Origin: Kribbella pratensis
GTDB lineage: Bacteria; Actinomycetota; Actinomycetes; Propionibacteriales; Kribbellaceae
DNA length: 64,000 nucleotides
Assembly (NCBI RefSeq): GCF_004366075.1
Contig: NZ_SODU01000003.1
Coordinates: 1,240,001 to 1,304,000, forward strand
Direction: 5' to 3'
The position numbers and the translations under genes are program-made. The notes beneath the pieces were generated by a model. That model was given only the letters and a program-made list of their open reading frames with translations. It did no database searches and had not been told where the DNA came from. Within the stretch, counting starts at the first letter, position 1. Every line of letters starts with the position of its first letter. Shown here one piece after another: positions 38,966 to 47,515 of this stretch.

Positions 38966-39613
38966 TCAGCGCAGCAGATCGAGCAGGCTCATACCGGCGG
39001 GCCGGTCGAGATGGAGCGCGGTCAGGCCGGCCGCTCGTGCGGCCACCACGTCCAGCTCGAGGTTGTCGCCGATCATCAGCGCATCGGACGGCTCGACGCC
39101 CAGCGCTTCGCAGACCCGCTGATAGGCCCGCGGATCGGGCTTGCTGAAACCGAGCGATTCCGAGGTGCAGACGACGTCGATCAAATCCGCCAGCCCGATC
39201 TTCTGCAGCTTCGCGTTCTGCTGCCGGGTGCTGCCGTTGGTGAGCACGCCGATCCGCCATCCGTTGCCCCGAGCAACTTCCAGCGCCGGCCGCGCGTCCG
39301 GGTAGGCGATCCAGTTGTTCGTGTACTGCGTGAGATACCCCGTGAACACCTCGTCCAGCTCGGCCTCGCTCGCCGGCACCGGCAGACCGAGCACCGGAAG
39401 GAACGCCCGCAACCGCCCGCGCCGCTGCCCCTGATGCGTGAGCTCCCCCGCCAGGAACCGATTGAACTGATCCTCTTCGATCACGAACCACTCAGCGATC
39501 AACTCATCCGTCGGCACAATCCCAAGCCCCGCCACCCAACTCCGAAGCCCCGCCACCGCACAGCCCGTGTGATCGAACAACGTGTTGTCGAGGTCGAAGA
39601 TGATCGCCTTCAC
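38966..39613 (-). CDS. HAD-superfamily hydrolase (subfamily IA)
   Basis: 215-residue phosphatase-like protein. Motif I is IIFDLDNTLFDH (nucleophile Asp near residue 7), motif II is VLTNGST, motif III Lys in LGFSKPDPRAY and motif IV MIGDNLELDVVAARAAG. The start is the GTG that overlaps the stop of the 50-codon ORF upstream (GTGA), supported by the nucleotide layout; an in-frame ATG at 39643 lacks a ribosome-binding site. Substrate unknown. Confidence 0.88.
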   Translation of the reverse strand: MKAIIFDLDNTLFDHTGCAVAGLRSWVAGLGIVPTDELIAEWFVIEEDQFNRFLAGELTHQGQRRGRLRAFLPVLGLPVPASEAELDEVFTGYLTQYTNNWIAYPDARPALEVARGNGWRIGVLTNGSTRQQNAKLQKIGLADLIDVVCTSESLGFSKPDPRAYQRVCEALGVEPSDALMIGDNLELDVVAARAAGLTALHLDRPAGMSLLDLLR

Positions 39614-39762
39614 AGACCAGCGCCCTTGTTGCTTGGCTCCCATGGATCGGCCAGGTTCTGGTCGATCAACTCGCGGTCGGAGTTCCAACCCTCATCAGTA
39701 CGCCGACGCAAAACGTCGGCGATCTCGTCGCACCTGTTGGCGTCGTGGTCCTTCTCAGCCAC
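39610..39762 (-). CDS. Small hypothetical protein coupled to the HAD hydrolase, 50 residues
   Basis: A 50-codon ORF with GTG start preceded by GGAGGAGGACGG and a TGA that overlaps the GTG of the HAD gene. The acidic product begins VAEKDHDANRCDEIADVLRR and ends PWEPSNKGAGL. The start signal and the stop/start coupling make it credible. No family recognised. Confidence 0.62.
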   Translation of the reverse strand: MAEKDHDANRCDEIADVLRRRTDEGWNSDRELIDQNLADPWEPSNKGAGL

Positions 39763-39894
39763 CCGTCCTCCTCCGTCCGCCCAAGTCCGCGAGCCTGAGC
39801 CGGACTGTGAACAGGAGGCGGAGAGTCTGTGGACAGGCTATTACGGCTCTTGTGTTGGACGTGAACTCAAGGGGTGGTCCGGGCTGCGGATTTG

Positions 39895-39993
39895 TGCAGG
39901 TCGACAGTACGTATACGTCCACTGTCGGGCGATTCGGTCTGCCACCCGCTGCGCAGTGGCGGGTAGTAGACATATACGTACTGTCGACCTGCA
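39895..39993. repeat. Long inverted repeat (29-bp arms) forming an extended RNA hairpin
   Basis: Arms at 39895-39923 and 39965-39993 match at 27 of 29 positions around a 41-base loop; the arm begins TGCAGGTCGACAGTACGTAT. In the minus-strand RNA both mismatches become G-U pairs, so the stem is unbroken, and the loop can form a second stem (ACCCGC with GCGGGT). It lies 34-132 bp after the stop of the FMN oxidoreductase gene, which is on the minus strand, and upstream of the 50-codon ORF. Possible roles: terminator, 3'-end stabiliser, or remnant of a small mobile element. Confidence 0.85.
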
Positions 39994-40026
39994 GCCTTGG
40001 AGTGCGGTCGGCAGCCCCAAGTTGAG

Positions 40027-41178
40027 TTACGCACGGACTACCGAGTCGCGGTTTAGTTCTCGGTGGTTGGCGTGGCCGGAGAGGGCGAGGGTTAGGTCCA
40101 GTTCGGCGAGGAAGCAGCGGAGGACGTGTTCTACGCCGGCTTGGCCGGCCAGGGCCAGGCCGTAGAGCAACGGGCGGCCCAGGAGGATCGCCTTCGCGCC
40201 GAGGGCGAGTGCTTTGGCCGCGTCCGCGCCGGTGCGGACGCCGGAGTCGAAGAGGATCGTGAGCTGTTCGCCGACCGCGTCCGCGATCGCCGGGAGTGCG
40301 TCCAGCGAGGCGATCGCGCCGTCGACCTGGCGGCCGCCGTGGTTCGAGACGACGAGGCCGTCCACGCCGTGCTCGGCCGCAAGCTTGGCGTCCTCGACGT
40401 GGGTGATGCCCTTGAGGACGATCGGGCCGTCCCAGTTGTCGCGCAGGAACGACAGGTCGTCCCAGGACAGGCCGACGTTCGGGAACATCTGCGCCCAGTG
40501 CATCACCGCCGCACCGGGGTCCTCCTCGATCGGCTTGGCCAGCTTGGCCCGGAACGCCGGGTCGCTGAAGTAGTTCGCCAGCCCCTCCCCCTTCAGGAAC
40601 GGCAGGAACCCGCGATCCAGGTCGGCCGGCCGCCAGCCGATCGTCCCGGTGTCCAGGGTGACGACGAGTACGGCGTACCCCGCGGCCTTCGCGCGCTGCA
40701 AGAAGCTCAGGCAGACGTCGCGGTCGGTCGGGTAGTACAGCTGGAACCACTTGCTGGTCGCCTCGATCTGCTCGATCGCGTGGCTGGCCTGGGTCGAGTG
40801 CGTGTAGGTCAGGCCGAGGGTGTTCGCGGCGCCTGCGGTCGCCAGCTCACCGTCCGGGTGCGCGAGGGTCTGTACGCCGATCGGCGCGACCAGGACCGGC
40901 GCCGGCATCGCCGTACCGAGGACCGTGCAGGACAGATCACGTTCGGTGCTGCCGCGCAGCATCCGCGGCACCAGGCGCCAGCGCTCGAACGCCGCCTGGT
41001 TGGCCCGCGCGGTCGCGCCGCTGCCCGCGCTCGGCACGATGTACCCCATCGCCTCGGCCGGCAGCTTCCCGGCCGCCTGCGACTCCAGCCGCGCCAGGTC
41101 GGTCGTGATCTCCGGCGTCACCCCCTGCAGCATCCCCTGCAGGTAGATCTGCAACTGGAAGTCCCCGAAGTTGGCCAT
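40027..41178 (-). CDS. FMN-dependent alpha-hydroxy acid oxidoreductase (lactate 2-monooxygenase-like)
   Basis: 383-residue TIM-barrel flavoenzyme. The active-site His is in VVSNHGGRQVDG, with FMN-phosphate binding in DSGVRTGADAAKALALGA and the substrate-binding YYPTDRD/LDTGTIGWRPAD region. The start ATG 41178 gives the N-terminus MANFGDFQLQIYLQG seen in actinobacterial lactate 2-monooxygenases. It oxidises L-lactate or a similar 2-hydroxy acid; whether it acts as an oxidase, monooxygenase or dehydrogenase cannot be read from sequence. Divergent from the MFS gene. Confidence 0.9.
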   Translation of the reverse strand: MANFGDFQLQIYLQGMLQGVTPEITTDLARLESQAAGKLPAEAMGYIVPSAGSGATARANQAAFERWRLVPRMLRGSTERDLSCTVLGTAMPAPVLVAPIGVQTLAHPDGELATAGAANTLGLTYTHSTQASHAIEQIEATSKWFQLYYPTDRDVCLSFLQRAKAAGYAVLVVTLDTGTIGWRPADLDRGFLPFLKGEGLANYFSDPAFRAKLAKPIEEDPGAAVMHWAQMFPNVGLSWDDLSFLRDNWDGPIVLKGITHVEDAKLAAEHGVDGLVVSNHGGRQVDGAIASLDALPAIADAVGEQLTILFDSGVRTGADAAKALALGAKAILLGRPLLYGLALAGQAGVEHVLRCFLAELDLTLALSGHANHRELNRDSVVRA

Positions 41179-41234
41179 GCGGGATGCTCCCACGACCGCA
41201 CCGGTCGCCACCATGGGATCTGCGACAATCAGGC

Positions 41235-42437
41235 GTGACAAGTTCAGTGACTCCTGACACAACCGCACGGCATGTGAACCTCGCGTTGTTCGCATTGGCG
41301 ACGGGTGGGTTCGCGATCGGGACCACCGAGTTCGTCACGATGGGGCTGCTGCCGCAGATCGCGGACGGCGTGCACATCTCGATCCCCACGGCCGGCCACG
41401 TGATCTCGGCGTACGCGCTGGGCGTCGTGGTCGGCGCTCCGGTGATCGCGGCGCTCGGCGCGCGGACCGGGCGCAAACGGCTGCTGCTCGGGCTGACGGC
41501 GGTCTTCGTGGTCGGCAACGTCCTGTCGGCGGTTGCCTCGAGCTACGAGTTCTTGCTGGCCGCGCGGTTCCTGTCCGGCCTGCCACACGGTGCGTTCTTC
41601 GGGATCGGCGCAGTGGTCGGCGCGTCGCTGGTGCCGCCGAGCCGGCGCGCCCGCGCGGTGTCGATGACGATGGTCGGTCTCCCGATCGCGAACATCATCG
41701 GCGTCCCGGTGACGACGCTGCTAGGCCAGCAACTCGGGTGGCAGGTGCCGTTCCTCGCGGTCGGCGTACTGGGTCTGCTGACGCTGGTCGCGGTCTGGTT
41801 CTGGGTGCCGCCGCAGCCGGTCGGGAGCGGCGTCAACGTGCGCAGCGAGCTCAGCGCGCTGGCCCGGCCGCAGGTGTGGATGGCGCTGCTGGTCGGGATG
41901 GTCGGGTTCGGCGGGATGTTCGCGACGTACTCGTACATCACCCCGACGATGACGGAACTGGCCGGTTTCTCCGAGTCCGCCGTGACAATCGTCCTGGGCG
42001 TGTACGGCGTGGGCATGACCGCCGGCACCGTCCTCGGTGGACGCCTCGCCGACCGGTGGCTGATGGGCAGCGTGTACGGCGGACTGGTCGCGGTCGCCGT
42101 CGTACTGGGAACGTTCGGCTGGCTCGCGCAGACCCGGCCTGGCGCGCTGGTCGGTGTGTTCGCGATGGGCTGCTCCGCGAGCATCCTGGTGCCGGCACTG
42201 CAGACCCGCCTGATGGACGTCGCGCATGAAGGGCAGTCGCTGGCCGCGTCCCTGAACCACTCCACGCTCAACATCGCCAACGCACTCGGCGCCTGGCTCG
42301 GCGGCGTCGTACTGGCCGCCGGCTACGGCTACGAATGGCCCAGCCGCCTCGGCGCCGCCCTTGCCGTCGCCGGGCTGATCCTGGCCGCGATCTCCGGTCT
42401 CATGGAACGACGCGGGGCCACTCAGGTACTTGCCTGA
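41235..42437 (+). CDS. MFS transporter (AraJ/YdhP-like drug or sugar efflux family)
   Basis: 400 residues, 12 helices. The beginning HVNLALFALATGGFAIGTTEFVTMGLLPQIA and the loop LGARTGRKRLLLGLTAVF are typical of the DHA1 AraJ/YdhP/CmlR group. GTG 41235 is five bases after GACAAT, a possible -10, suggesting a leaderless message. The gene ends in a hairpin that includes the stop codon. Substrate unknown; exporters of this group act on sugars, arabinose-type compounds or chloramphenicol. Confidence 0.88.
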   Translation: MTSSVTPDTTARHVNLALFALATGGFAIGTTEFVTMGLLPQIADGVHISIPTAGHVISAYALGVVVGAPVIAALGARTGRKRLLLGLTAVFVVGNVLSAVASSYEFLLAARFLSGLPHGAFFGIGAVVGASLVPPSRRARAVSMTMVGLPIANIIGVPVTTLLGQQLGWQVPFLAVGVLGLLTLVAVWFWVPPQPVGSGVNVRSELSALARPQVWMALLVGMVGFGGMFATYSYITPTMTELAGFSESAVTIVLGVYGVGMTAGTVLGGRLADRWLMGSVYGGLVAVAVVLGTFGWLAQTRPGALVGVFAMGCSASILVPALQTRLMDVAHEGQSLAASLNHSTLNIANALGAWLGGVVLAAGYGYEWPSRLGAALAVAGLILAAISGLMERRGATQVLA

Positions 42438-42441
42438 GTGG
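42418..42441 (+). terminator. Hairpin over the stop codon of the MFS gene
   Basis: CCACTCAGG (42418-42426) pairs perfectly with CCTGAGTGG (42433-42441) across TACTTG. The TGA stop (42435-42437) is inside the 3' arm. There is no T-run, so termination would be weak; it could alternatively protect the 3' end. Confidence 0.45.
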
Positions 42442-42472
42442 TTCGTCACCGCCGACTTGGTTAGATCGGTGT

Positions 42473-43720
42473 ATGGCGACCTTGACGTTGGGCGCGGCCG
42501 ATCTGGTACGGCGGCGTGGACTGCGGCGGATGCGGTCGGTGGCGTTGGCGCTGCTGGTGCTGGCCGCGGTGATCTACCTGGTGACGCTGCACCGCAGCGG
42601 CGGCTGGGCGTATGTGAACGCGGCGGCCGAAGCGGCGATGGTGGGTGCGTTGGCGGACTGGTTCGCGGTGACGGCACTGTTCCGGCGACCGCTTGGGCTG
42701 CCGATCCCGCACACCGCGATCGTGCCGACCCGGAAGGACAGTCTCGCCGAGAGCCTGGAGCAGTTCGTCACCGAGAACTTCCTCTCCGAGGAGGTCGTCG
42801 GCGAGAAGATGCGGACCGCGGAGGTGAGCCGGCGGGCCGGTGAGTGGCTTGCCGCCGGCAACCACGCCGAGCGGATCGTGGCCGAAGGCGCGCGCACGGT
42901 CGGAGCGGCACTGCCGAAACTCGGCGACGACGACGTGACCGCGTTCGTGAGCGGGTCGTTGCTGCCGCGGTTCGTGAAGGAGCCGTTGAGCCCGATCGCC
43001 GGGCACTTCGTGGAGTCGGTGGTCGAGGACGGTGCCCACCACGCGCTGCTGGATCTCCTGCTGGTCGAAGCGCACGACTGGCTGGCCGACAACCGCGACC
43101 TGCTGGCGGATGTCGTCGGGCCGCGGGCGCCGCGGTGGTCACCGCAGTGGGTGGACCGGATGGTGATCGACCGGATCCACCGCGAGGCGCTGGCGTGGCT
43201 GGCCGACGTACGGGACAACCAGTCGCATCCGGCGCGGCGGGCGATCGACCGGCTGCTCGGGCAACTGGCGGACGACCTGCAGCACGACCCGGGCATGATG
43301 GCGCGGTTCGAGGCGTGGAAGGCGCGGATGCTGACACATCCGGACATGGGCTCGAGCCTGACCGCAGTCTGGGACGCGATGCGCACCGCCCTGATCGACT
43401 CGATCAACGACCCGCACAGCACGCTCCGGGCGCGCGGGATCCGGGCTCTGCAGGAGCTGGGGCTACGGCTCCAGGACGACGAGGCGCTGCGCGCGAAGGT
43501 CGACAGCCGCGCGGCCGAGGCCGTCGGGTACGTCGTCCGCACGTACGGCCAAGAGATCGTCTCGGTCATCTCCGACACCATCGAACGCTGGGACGGCCGC
43601 GAAGCTGCCGCCCGCATCGAACTCCACGTCGGCCGCGACCTCCAGTTCATCCGCATCAACGGCACTGTCGTCGGAGCCCTCGTCGGCCTCACCATCCACA
43701 CCGTGAGCCAGCTGCTGTGA
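42473..43720 (+). CDS. DUF445 family membrane-associated protein
   Basis: 415 residues from ATG 42473. Two helices at the N-terminus (ALALLVLAAVIYLVTL and the DUF445 signature AAAEAAMVGALADWFAVTALFRRPLGLPIPHTAIVPTRKD), a long helical middle, and a C-terminal segment (RDLQFIRINGTVVGALVGLTIHTVSQLL) with one more helix. Matches DUF445 over its whole length; function unknown. Confidence 0.92.
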   Translation: MATLTLGAADLVRRRGLRRMRSVALALLVLAAVIYLVTLHRSGGWAYVNAAAEAAMVGALADWFAVTALFRRPLGLPIPHTAIVPTRKDSLAESLEQFVTENFLSEEVVGEKMRTAEVSRRAGEWLAAGNHAERIVAEGARTVGAALPKLGDDDVTAFVSGSLLPRFVKEPLSPIAGHFVESVVEDGAHHALLDLLLVEAHDWLADNRDLLADVVGPRAPRWSPQWVDRMVIDRIHREALAWLADVRDNQSHPARRAIDRLLGQLADDLQHDPGMMARFEAWKARMLTHPDMGSSLTAVWDAMRTALIDSINDPHSTLRARGIRALQELGLRLQDDEALRAKVDSRAAEAVGYVVRTYGQEIVSVISDTIERWDGREAAARIELHVGRDLQFIRINGTVVGALVGLTIHTVSQLL

Positions 43721-43767
43721 ACCCGGCCGGCGGTGGAGCCGTTCGGATTGGTTGGGATCGGTTGGGT

Positions 43768-43795
43768 GCGGCGGTAGCGCTTGGGCTACCGCCGC
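43768..43795. terminator. Bidirectional terminator between DUF445 and peptidase genes
   Basis: GCGGCGGTAGC pairs perfectly with GCTACCGCCGC around GCTTGG, an 11-bp stem in the 103-bp gap between two convergent genes. Flanking T-runs are absent, as is common in high-GC actinobacteria. Confidence 0.65.
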
Positions 43796-43823
43796 TGACC
43801 GACTTCGGGGATCGTCCGCTGGA

Positions 43824-44570
43824 CTAGATGCCGCAGTTCGGGGCGCTCCAGGAGTTGCTGGTGCGGATGTCTACGTGGGTGTGGTCGTTGTGGTCCGGGT
43901 AGCCGGGGCCGAAGATGCCGCCGAAGCCGTGGTAGCGAGCTTGCTTGGCGAGAGTGCAGAGCGAGGGACTGCCGACCAGGTCCGCGGACCGGCCGTAGAG
44001 GTGCTGGCTGTTGCTGGCGCCGCCGACCTGGCTGTTGCAGGAGTAGCTGCGGAAACCGCTGGTGATGTTGAGCGGCTGGTCACCGAGCGCGTGCCGCATC
44101 GCCTCCAGGTGCCACATCGTCTCGAGCGCGTTTGCCTTGGTCGCCGCCTCGGACAGCGGACCGCCGTCGTACCCCGATCCGCCACAGCCGTCGTCGAGCT
44201 CGGCGTACGTGAAGTGGATCGGCGTGCAGTCGTCGTCCTGCAGCGCATAGATCTTGCTGAACGTGGCCGAACCGGCGACTCCGTCCTGCGTCAGCCCGTA
44301 GGCCGCCTGGAATCGCTGCACCGCGGCCTTCGTAGCCGGGCCGAACTCGCCGTCGATCGCCAGGTGCGCGCCGTATCCGGGATAGCCGGAGACCCGGATC
44401 TGCAACTGCCGCACGTCCGCGCCGGACATGCCTTCGCTGAGCTGGCGGCCCCACGTGTAGCAGCCGTCCGCGTGAGCGACGGTCGTGGCCACGACTTGTG
44501 AGGCGGTGAGGGTCGCCACGAACAGCAGGAGTACGGCGAACAGCCGCGGCAACGGTCGAGTGATGGACAT
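43824..44570 (-). CDS. Secreted peptidoglycan peptidase (M15 family) with PG-binding domain
   Basis: 248 residues. A Sec signal peptide (PLPRLFAVLLLFVATLTASQVVATTVAHA) precedes a peptidoglycan-binding domain (about residues 40-110, GADVRQLQIRVSGY then ATKAAVQRFQAAYGL) and an M15 zinc peptidase domain with SQHLYGRSADL (His, Asp) and DHTHVDI (His). Cys residues probably form disulfides. It cleaves cross-links or D-Ala-D-Ala termini outside the cell. ATG has GGAGGTGTCCG upstream. Confidence 0.9.
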   Translation of the reverse strand: MSITRPLPRLFAVLLLFVATLTASQVVATTVAHADGCYTWGRQLSEGMSGADVRQLQIRVSGYPGYGAHLAIDGEFGPATKAAVQRFQAAYGLTQDGVAGSATFSKIYALQDDDCTPIHFTYAELDDGCGGSGYDGGPLSEAATKANALETMWHLEAMRHALGDQPLNITSGFRSYSCNSQVGGASNSQHLYGRSADLVGSPSLCTLAKQARYHGFGGIFGPGYPDHNDHTHVDIRTSNSWSAPNCGI

Positions 44571-44651
44571 CGGACACCTCCGGGGCGGTGAAGGAATCTG
44601 TCCCGGAACAGCATTCCGTCATTTTCCGCCTCTTGGCCAGCGCTCGCGGGA

Positions 44652-44710
44652 AATTTCCGACACGCAGCCGACTTTCCGACACGGCAGGCAACTTTCCGCA
44701 ACGGCCAGCC
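44652..44710. repeat. Three imperfect 19-20 bp direct repeats upstream of the ECF sigma gene
   Basis: Units at 44652 (AATTTCCGACACGCAGCCG), 44671 (ACTTTCCGACACGGCAGGCA) and 44691 (ACTTTCCGCAACGGCCAGCC) share TTTCCG-x-x-ACG. They end 14 bp before the GTG of the sigma-factor gene, in the gap with the divergent peptidase gene. Spacing close to two helical turns would suit cooperative binding of a regulator. The last copy is too close to the start for a -35, so repression is more likely than activation. Confidence 0.5.
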
Positions 44711-44723
44711 GGTCCAGCAGGAT

Positions 44724-45260
44724 GTGAGCATCGACGACGGAGTCTTGGCGACGGGGGTGACCGCGGTGCACGACGGCACGAACACGTTCGACACGTTCGT
44801 CGCCGCGCGCTCGCGGGCCCTGCTGCGGACCGCCTACCTGCTGACCCGCGACCACGCGCTGGCCGAGGACCTGGTCCAGACCGCGCTGGCGAAGGCGTGG
44901 TTCCACTGGTCCCAGATCCGCGAGGACAACCCGGAGCCGTACGTCCGGCGAACCCTCGTCACGACGTACTCCTCATGGTGGCGCCGCCGCTGGAACGGCG
45001 AGATCCCGACCGAGGAACTGCCCGAGGCCCCGACCGCGGACGGTGAGGACGGACTCGACCTCTGGGACGCCATCGGCCGCCTCCCTCGCCGGCAACGCGC
45101 GGTCGTCGTACTGCGCTTCTACGAAGACCTCAGCGAGGCCGAGACCGCCCGGCTGATGGGCAGCTCTGTCGGCACCGTCAAGAGCCAGACCGCCAAGGCT
45201 CTCGCCAAGCTCCGCCTCGACCCTTCCCTTGCCACCCCAGCAGATCTGGAGACCCCGTGA
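44724..45260 (+). CDS. ECF sigma factor (SigE/SigL-type actinobacterial family)
   Basis: 178 residues with region 2 at about 30-90 (LLRTAYLLTRDHALAEDLVQTALAKAW) and region 4 at about 115-165 (LPRRQRAVVVLRFYEDLSEAETARLMGSSVGTVKSQTAKALAKLR). GTG 44724 is preceded by CAGGAT; a GTG at 44757 is an alternative. The next gene overlaps its stop by four bases and encodes a single-pass membrane protein, the usual sigma/anti-sigma layout. Confidence 0.92.
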   Translation: MSIDDGVLATGVTAVHDGTNTFDTFVAARSRALLRTAYLLTRDHALAEDLVQTALAKAWFHWSQIREDNPEPYVRRTLVTTYSSWWRRRWNGEIPTEELPEAPTADGEDGLDLWDAIGRLPRRQRAVVVLRFYEDLSEAETARLMGSSVGTVKSQTAKALAKLRLDPSLATPADLETP

Positions 45261-46684
45261 TGAACCTCCAGGACCTGCGCGACGAGCTCACCACTCGCGC
45301 CACCGCCGCCGACCAGCACGCGGGCGACCTGTTGCCCGGTGTGCGGCAGAAGATCCGCCGCACCAAGCAGCGCCGCACCTTCGCCGCACTCGGCGTGGTC
45401 GCCGTACTCGCGGCCGTCGCGGCCACCCTCGTCCCCACCATGCGCCCGACGCCACCGGCCGACAACCCACCCGAGGATTACACCCGGGACGGCCTCACGG
45501 TCCCCGGAACGGTCGGCAACGACAAGTTGCTCAAGGCGTGGATCGGCGACCGCGGCCAGAGCAGTCTGACGTTCGCGTGGATCCCGACCACCGACTCGAT
45601 CACCGTCCACGCCAACTGCGAGGCCGCTGCCGGCATGTCCGCGATCCGCTTCCGCATCAACGGCTGGTACCTCGGCGACGCGAGCTGCGACAGCGGCCCG
45701 GACTCGTGGGCGATCGACAGCGGCGTCACACTTGCGCCTGACTCGGCCTTTTGGCTGGGCTCCCCGGTCGGCAGGCCGGCCCAGGTCTCCGCCGAGCTGA
45801 TCGATCTCGAGTCCGGCAAGCCGGCCGGCGAGAGCGGCCGGATCTGGTTCGGCATCTACTCCACCTCGCCCAACCCGCCGAGCAGCAACGGCGCACCGGC
45901 ACGGTACGCGCCGGTCGACGCGGGCGCGTACCAAAAGGACGGCGTGGTCTACCGGAGGACGATCGGTGGCGATACCTTGGCCGCCGCGAAGGTCGCCGAT
46001 CCGGGACGCCTCGAGGTGCGGTTCAGCTTCACCTCAACGGGGGCCAAGCTGTCGCTGCGCCCGTTCTGTACGGCGAACGCGGGGTCAGCCGGCGACCGCA
46101 ACCCGCCGTACACCGTGGAGATGCGTATCGGCCCCAGGCAGCCGTTCACGGCGACCTGCGACGCGAGCTCGACCGACGCCGGGAAAGGCGGCGGCTTCAC
46201 GATCGCCTCGCCGGCACCGGCTGGGGAACGCGTCGATGTGGTCGCGAAGGTCCTGCCGACCAGCCCGAACCTGGTCGGGATGCCGCCGGACGTCCGGCTG
46301 GGTCTGGGCATCTACTTCCAGGGACCGCAGCGGGTCATCGACGGGATGGAACTCCCGGAACAGACGGAGGTGGCGGGCTATCGGTACCGGCTCGCGCAGG
46401 TGAAGACCGCTCCTGGCCCGGACCGGCGTCTCGTAGCGGACACCCCGGCGGATCAGCCGTACGTCGTCGCCTATGGAGGCTCGATGCTCGGCACCGGCGA
46501 GTTCCGGGCCAGTCTCACGGTTGGCAAGACCGAGACCGGCCTCGGCGTCGCGCCGGACGGCGGCGGCATGGGCATCGGCTGGGACGCACACGGCGCGGCC
46601 CCGTCCGAGCGCGCCACCCTGACGATCGCCGAGGGCAAACCCACCAAGGGAACCCTGATCCTGGCGATCTACCTACCGGACTAG
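45257..46684 (+). CDS. Single-pass membrane protein cotranscribed with ECF sigma factor
   Basis: 475 residues starting GTG-ATG at the sigma-factor stop. An N-terminal cytoplasmic segment of about 38 residues (LQDLRDELTTRATAADQHAGDLLPGVRQKIRR) precedes one helix near 42-60 (TFAALGVVAVLAAVAATLV). The rest is an extracytoplasmic beta-rich domain with four scattered Cys. The position implies an anti-sigma function through the short cytoplasmic part, but no zinc-type anti-sigma motif (HxxxCxxC) is present, so this is inference. Confidence 0.72.
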   Translation: MMNLQDLRDELTTRATAADQHAGDLLPGVRQKIRRTKQRRTFAALGVVAVLAAVAATLVPTMRPTPPADNPPEDYTRDGLTVPGTVGNDKLLKAWIGDRGQSSLTFAWIPTTDSITVHANCEAAAGMSAIRFRINGWYLGDASCDSGPDSWAIDSGVTLAPDSAFWLGSPVGRPAQVSAELIDLESGKPAGESGRIWFGIYSTSPNPPSSNGAPARYAPVDAGAYQKDGVVYRRTIGGDTLAAAKVADPGRLEVRFSFTSTGAKLSLRPFCTANAGSAGDRNPPYTVEMRIGPRQPFTATCDASSTDAGKGGGFTIASPAPAGERVDVVAKVLPTSPNLVGMPPDVRLGLGIYFQGPQRVIDGMELPEQTEVAGYRYRLAQVKTAPGPDRRLVADTPADQPYVVAYGGSMLGTGEFRASLTVGKTETGLGVAPDGGGMGIGWDAHGAAPSERATLTIAEGKPTKGTLILAIYLPD

Positions 46685-46699
46685 AACTGGGCCGGCTTG

Positions 46700-47452
46700 C
46701 TAGACCCAGCTGTGGAGGTCGGCGGCGTCCTTGGTGAACTGCTCGGGTGAGTCGTCCGCGACGAACTCCAGCAGCGCGTTGATCTCGCGCGGCTCGGCGG
46801 CGAGGCGGTCGAGGACCGGCCGCCACAACGACTCCCGGGCCGCGAGCGGCAACCGGTTGTTCGACGGCCACCACGAGAACACGTGCACCGTGCTCAGCCA
46901 CGGCATCAGCGCCTCGAGCTGCTGCAGGCACTCCGCGTCGTCGAGATCGACCGGCGGCTGCCAGTACGTCGTCAGGTTCGGCGCACCGACGTCCAGCAGC
47001 AGCGTGATCGTCGAGTCGACCTCGTCGGTGAGCGTGTTGCGATGGAACTCCATCGCGATCTCGATCCCCGCGCCGGCGGCCATGTCGGCGAGCTCGCCGA
47101 GTCCGCGGGTCACGGCCATCCGGTCGCCGACGCCAGCGTCCGCCGTACCGACGTTGCCTGCCCAGACCCGGATCCGGCGCGCGCCGAGCGCCTCGGCGGT
47201 GGCGACCGCTGAGCGCATCTCCTCGCGATCCACGCTGCCCGCCCGCAGATAGGAGCCGTACGCCGCGACTTGCAGGCCGTGTACCTCGGTCAGGTTCCGG
47301 ACCCGCTTGGCGTTGACCAGGTTGCCGAGCGGGACGTGCACGTCACCGCCCCATTCGATCGCCGCGAGCCCGGACTTCGCCGCCACCTCCACCACCTGGT
47401 CGACCGGCAACTGACGAAACGTCACCGAGACCAGACCGGTCCTCACACTCAC
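46700..47452 (-). CDS. Sugar phosphate isomerase/epimerase (xylose isomerase-like TIM barrel)
   Basis: 250 residues with the AP-endonuclease-2/xylose isomerase-like barrel: SVTFRQLPVDQVVEVAAKSGLAAIEWGGDVHVP, the metal ligand region AMEFHRNTLTDE and the late STVHVFSWWP. Members isomerise or epimerise keto sugars or inositols. The neighbouring genes give no clue to the substrate. GTG or ATG near 47452; the ORF start MSVRTGLVSVTF is plausible. Confidence 0.82.
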   Translation of the reverse strand: MSVRTGLVSVTFRQLPVDQVVEVAAKSGLAAIEWGGDVHVPLGNLVNAKRVRNLTEVHGLQVAAYGSYLRAGSVDREEMRSAVATAEALGARRIRVWAGNVGTADAGVGDRMAVTRGLGELADMAAGAGIEIAMEFHRNTLTDEVDSTITLLLDVGAPNLTTYWQPPVDLDDAECLQQLEALMPWLSTVHVFSWWPSNNRLPLAARESLWRPVLDRLAAEPREINALLEFVADDSPEQFTKDAADLHSWV

Positions 47453-47515
47453 GTGCGCCTCCTGGTGTCCACCCCTCCATCCAACCGCATCACACCAGCG
47501 GTCTCACATCACGCG

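Noticed and set aside
39790..39850. CTGTGAACAG and CTGTGGACAG near 39810-39840 considered as DnaA boxes of an origin
   Set aside because: Only two imperfect matches, no dnaA or dnaN nearby, no AT-rich segment.
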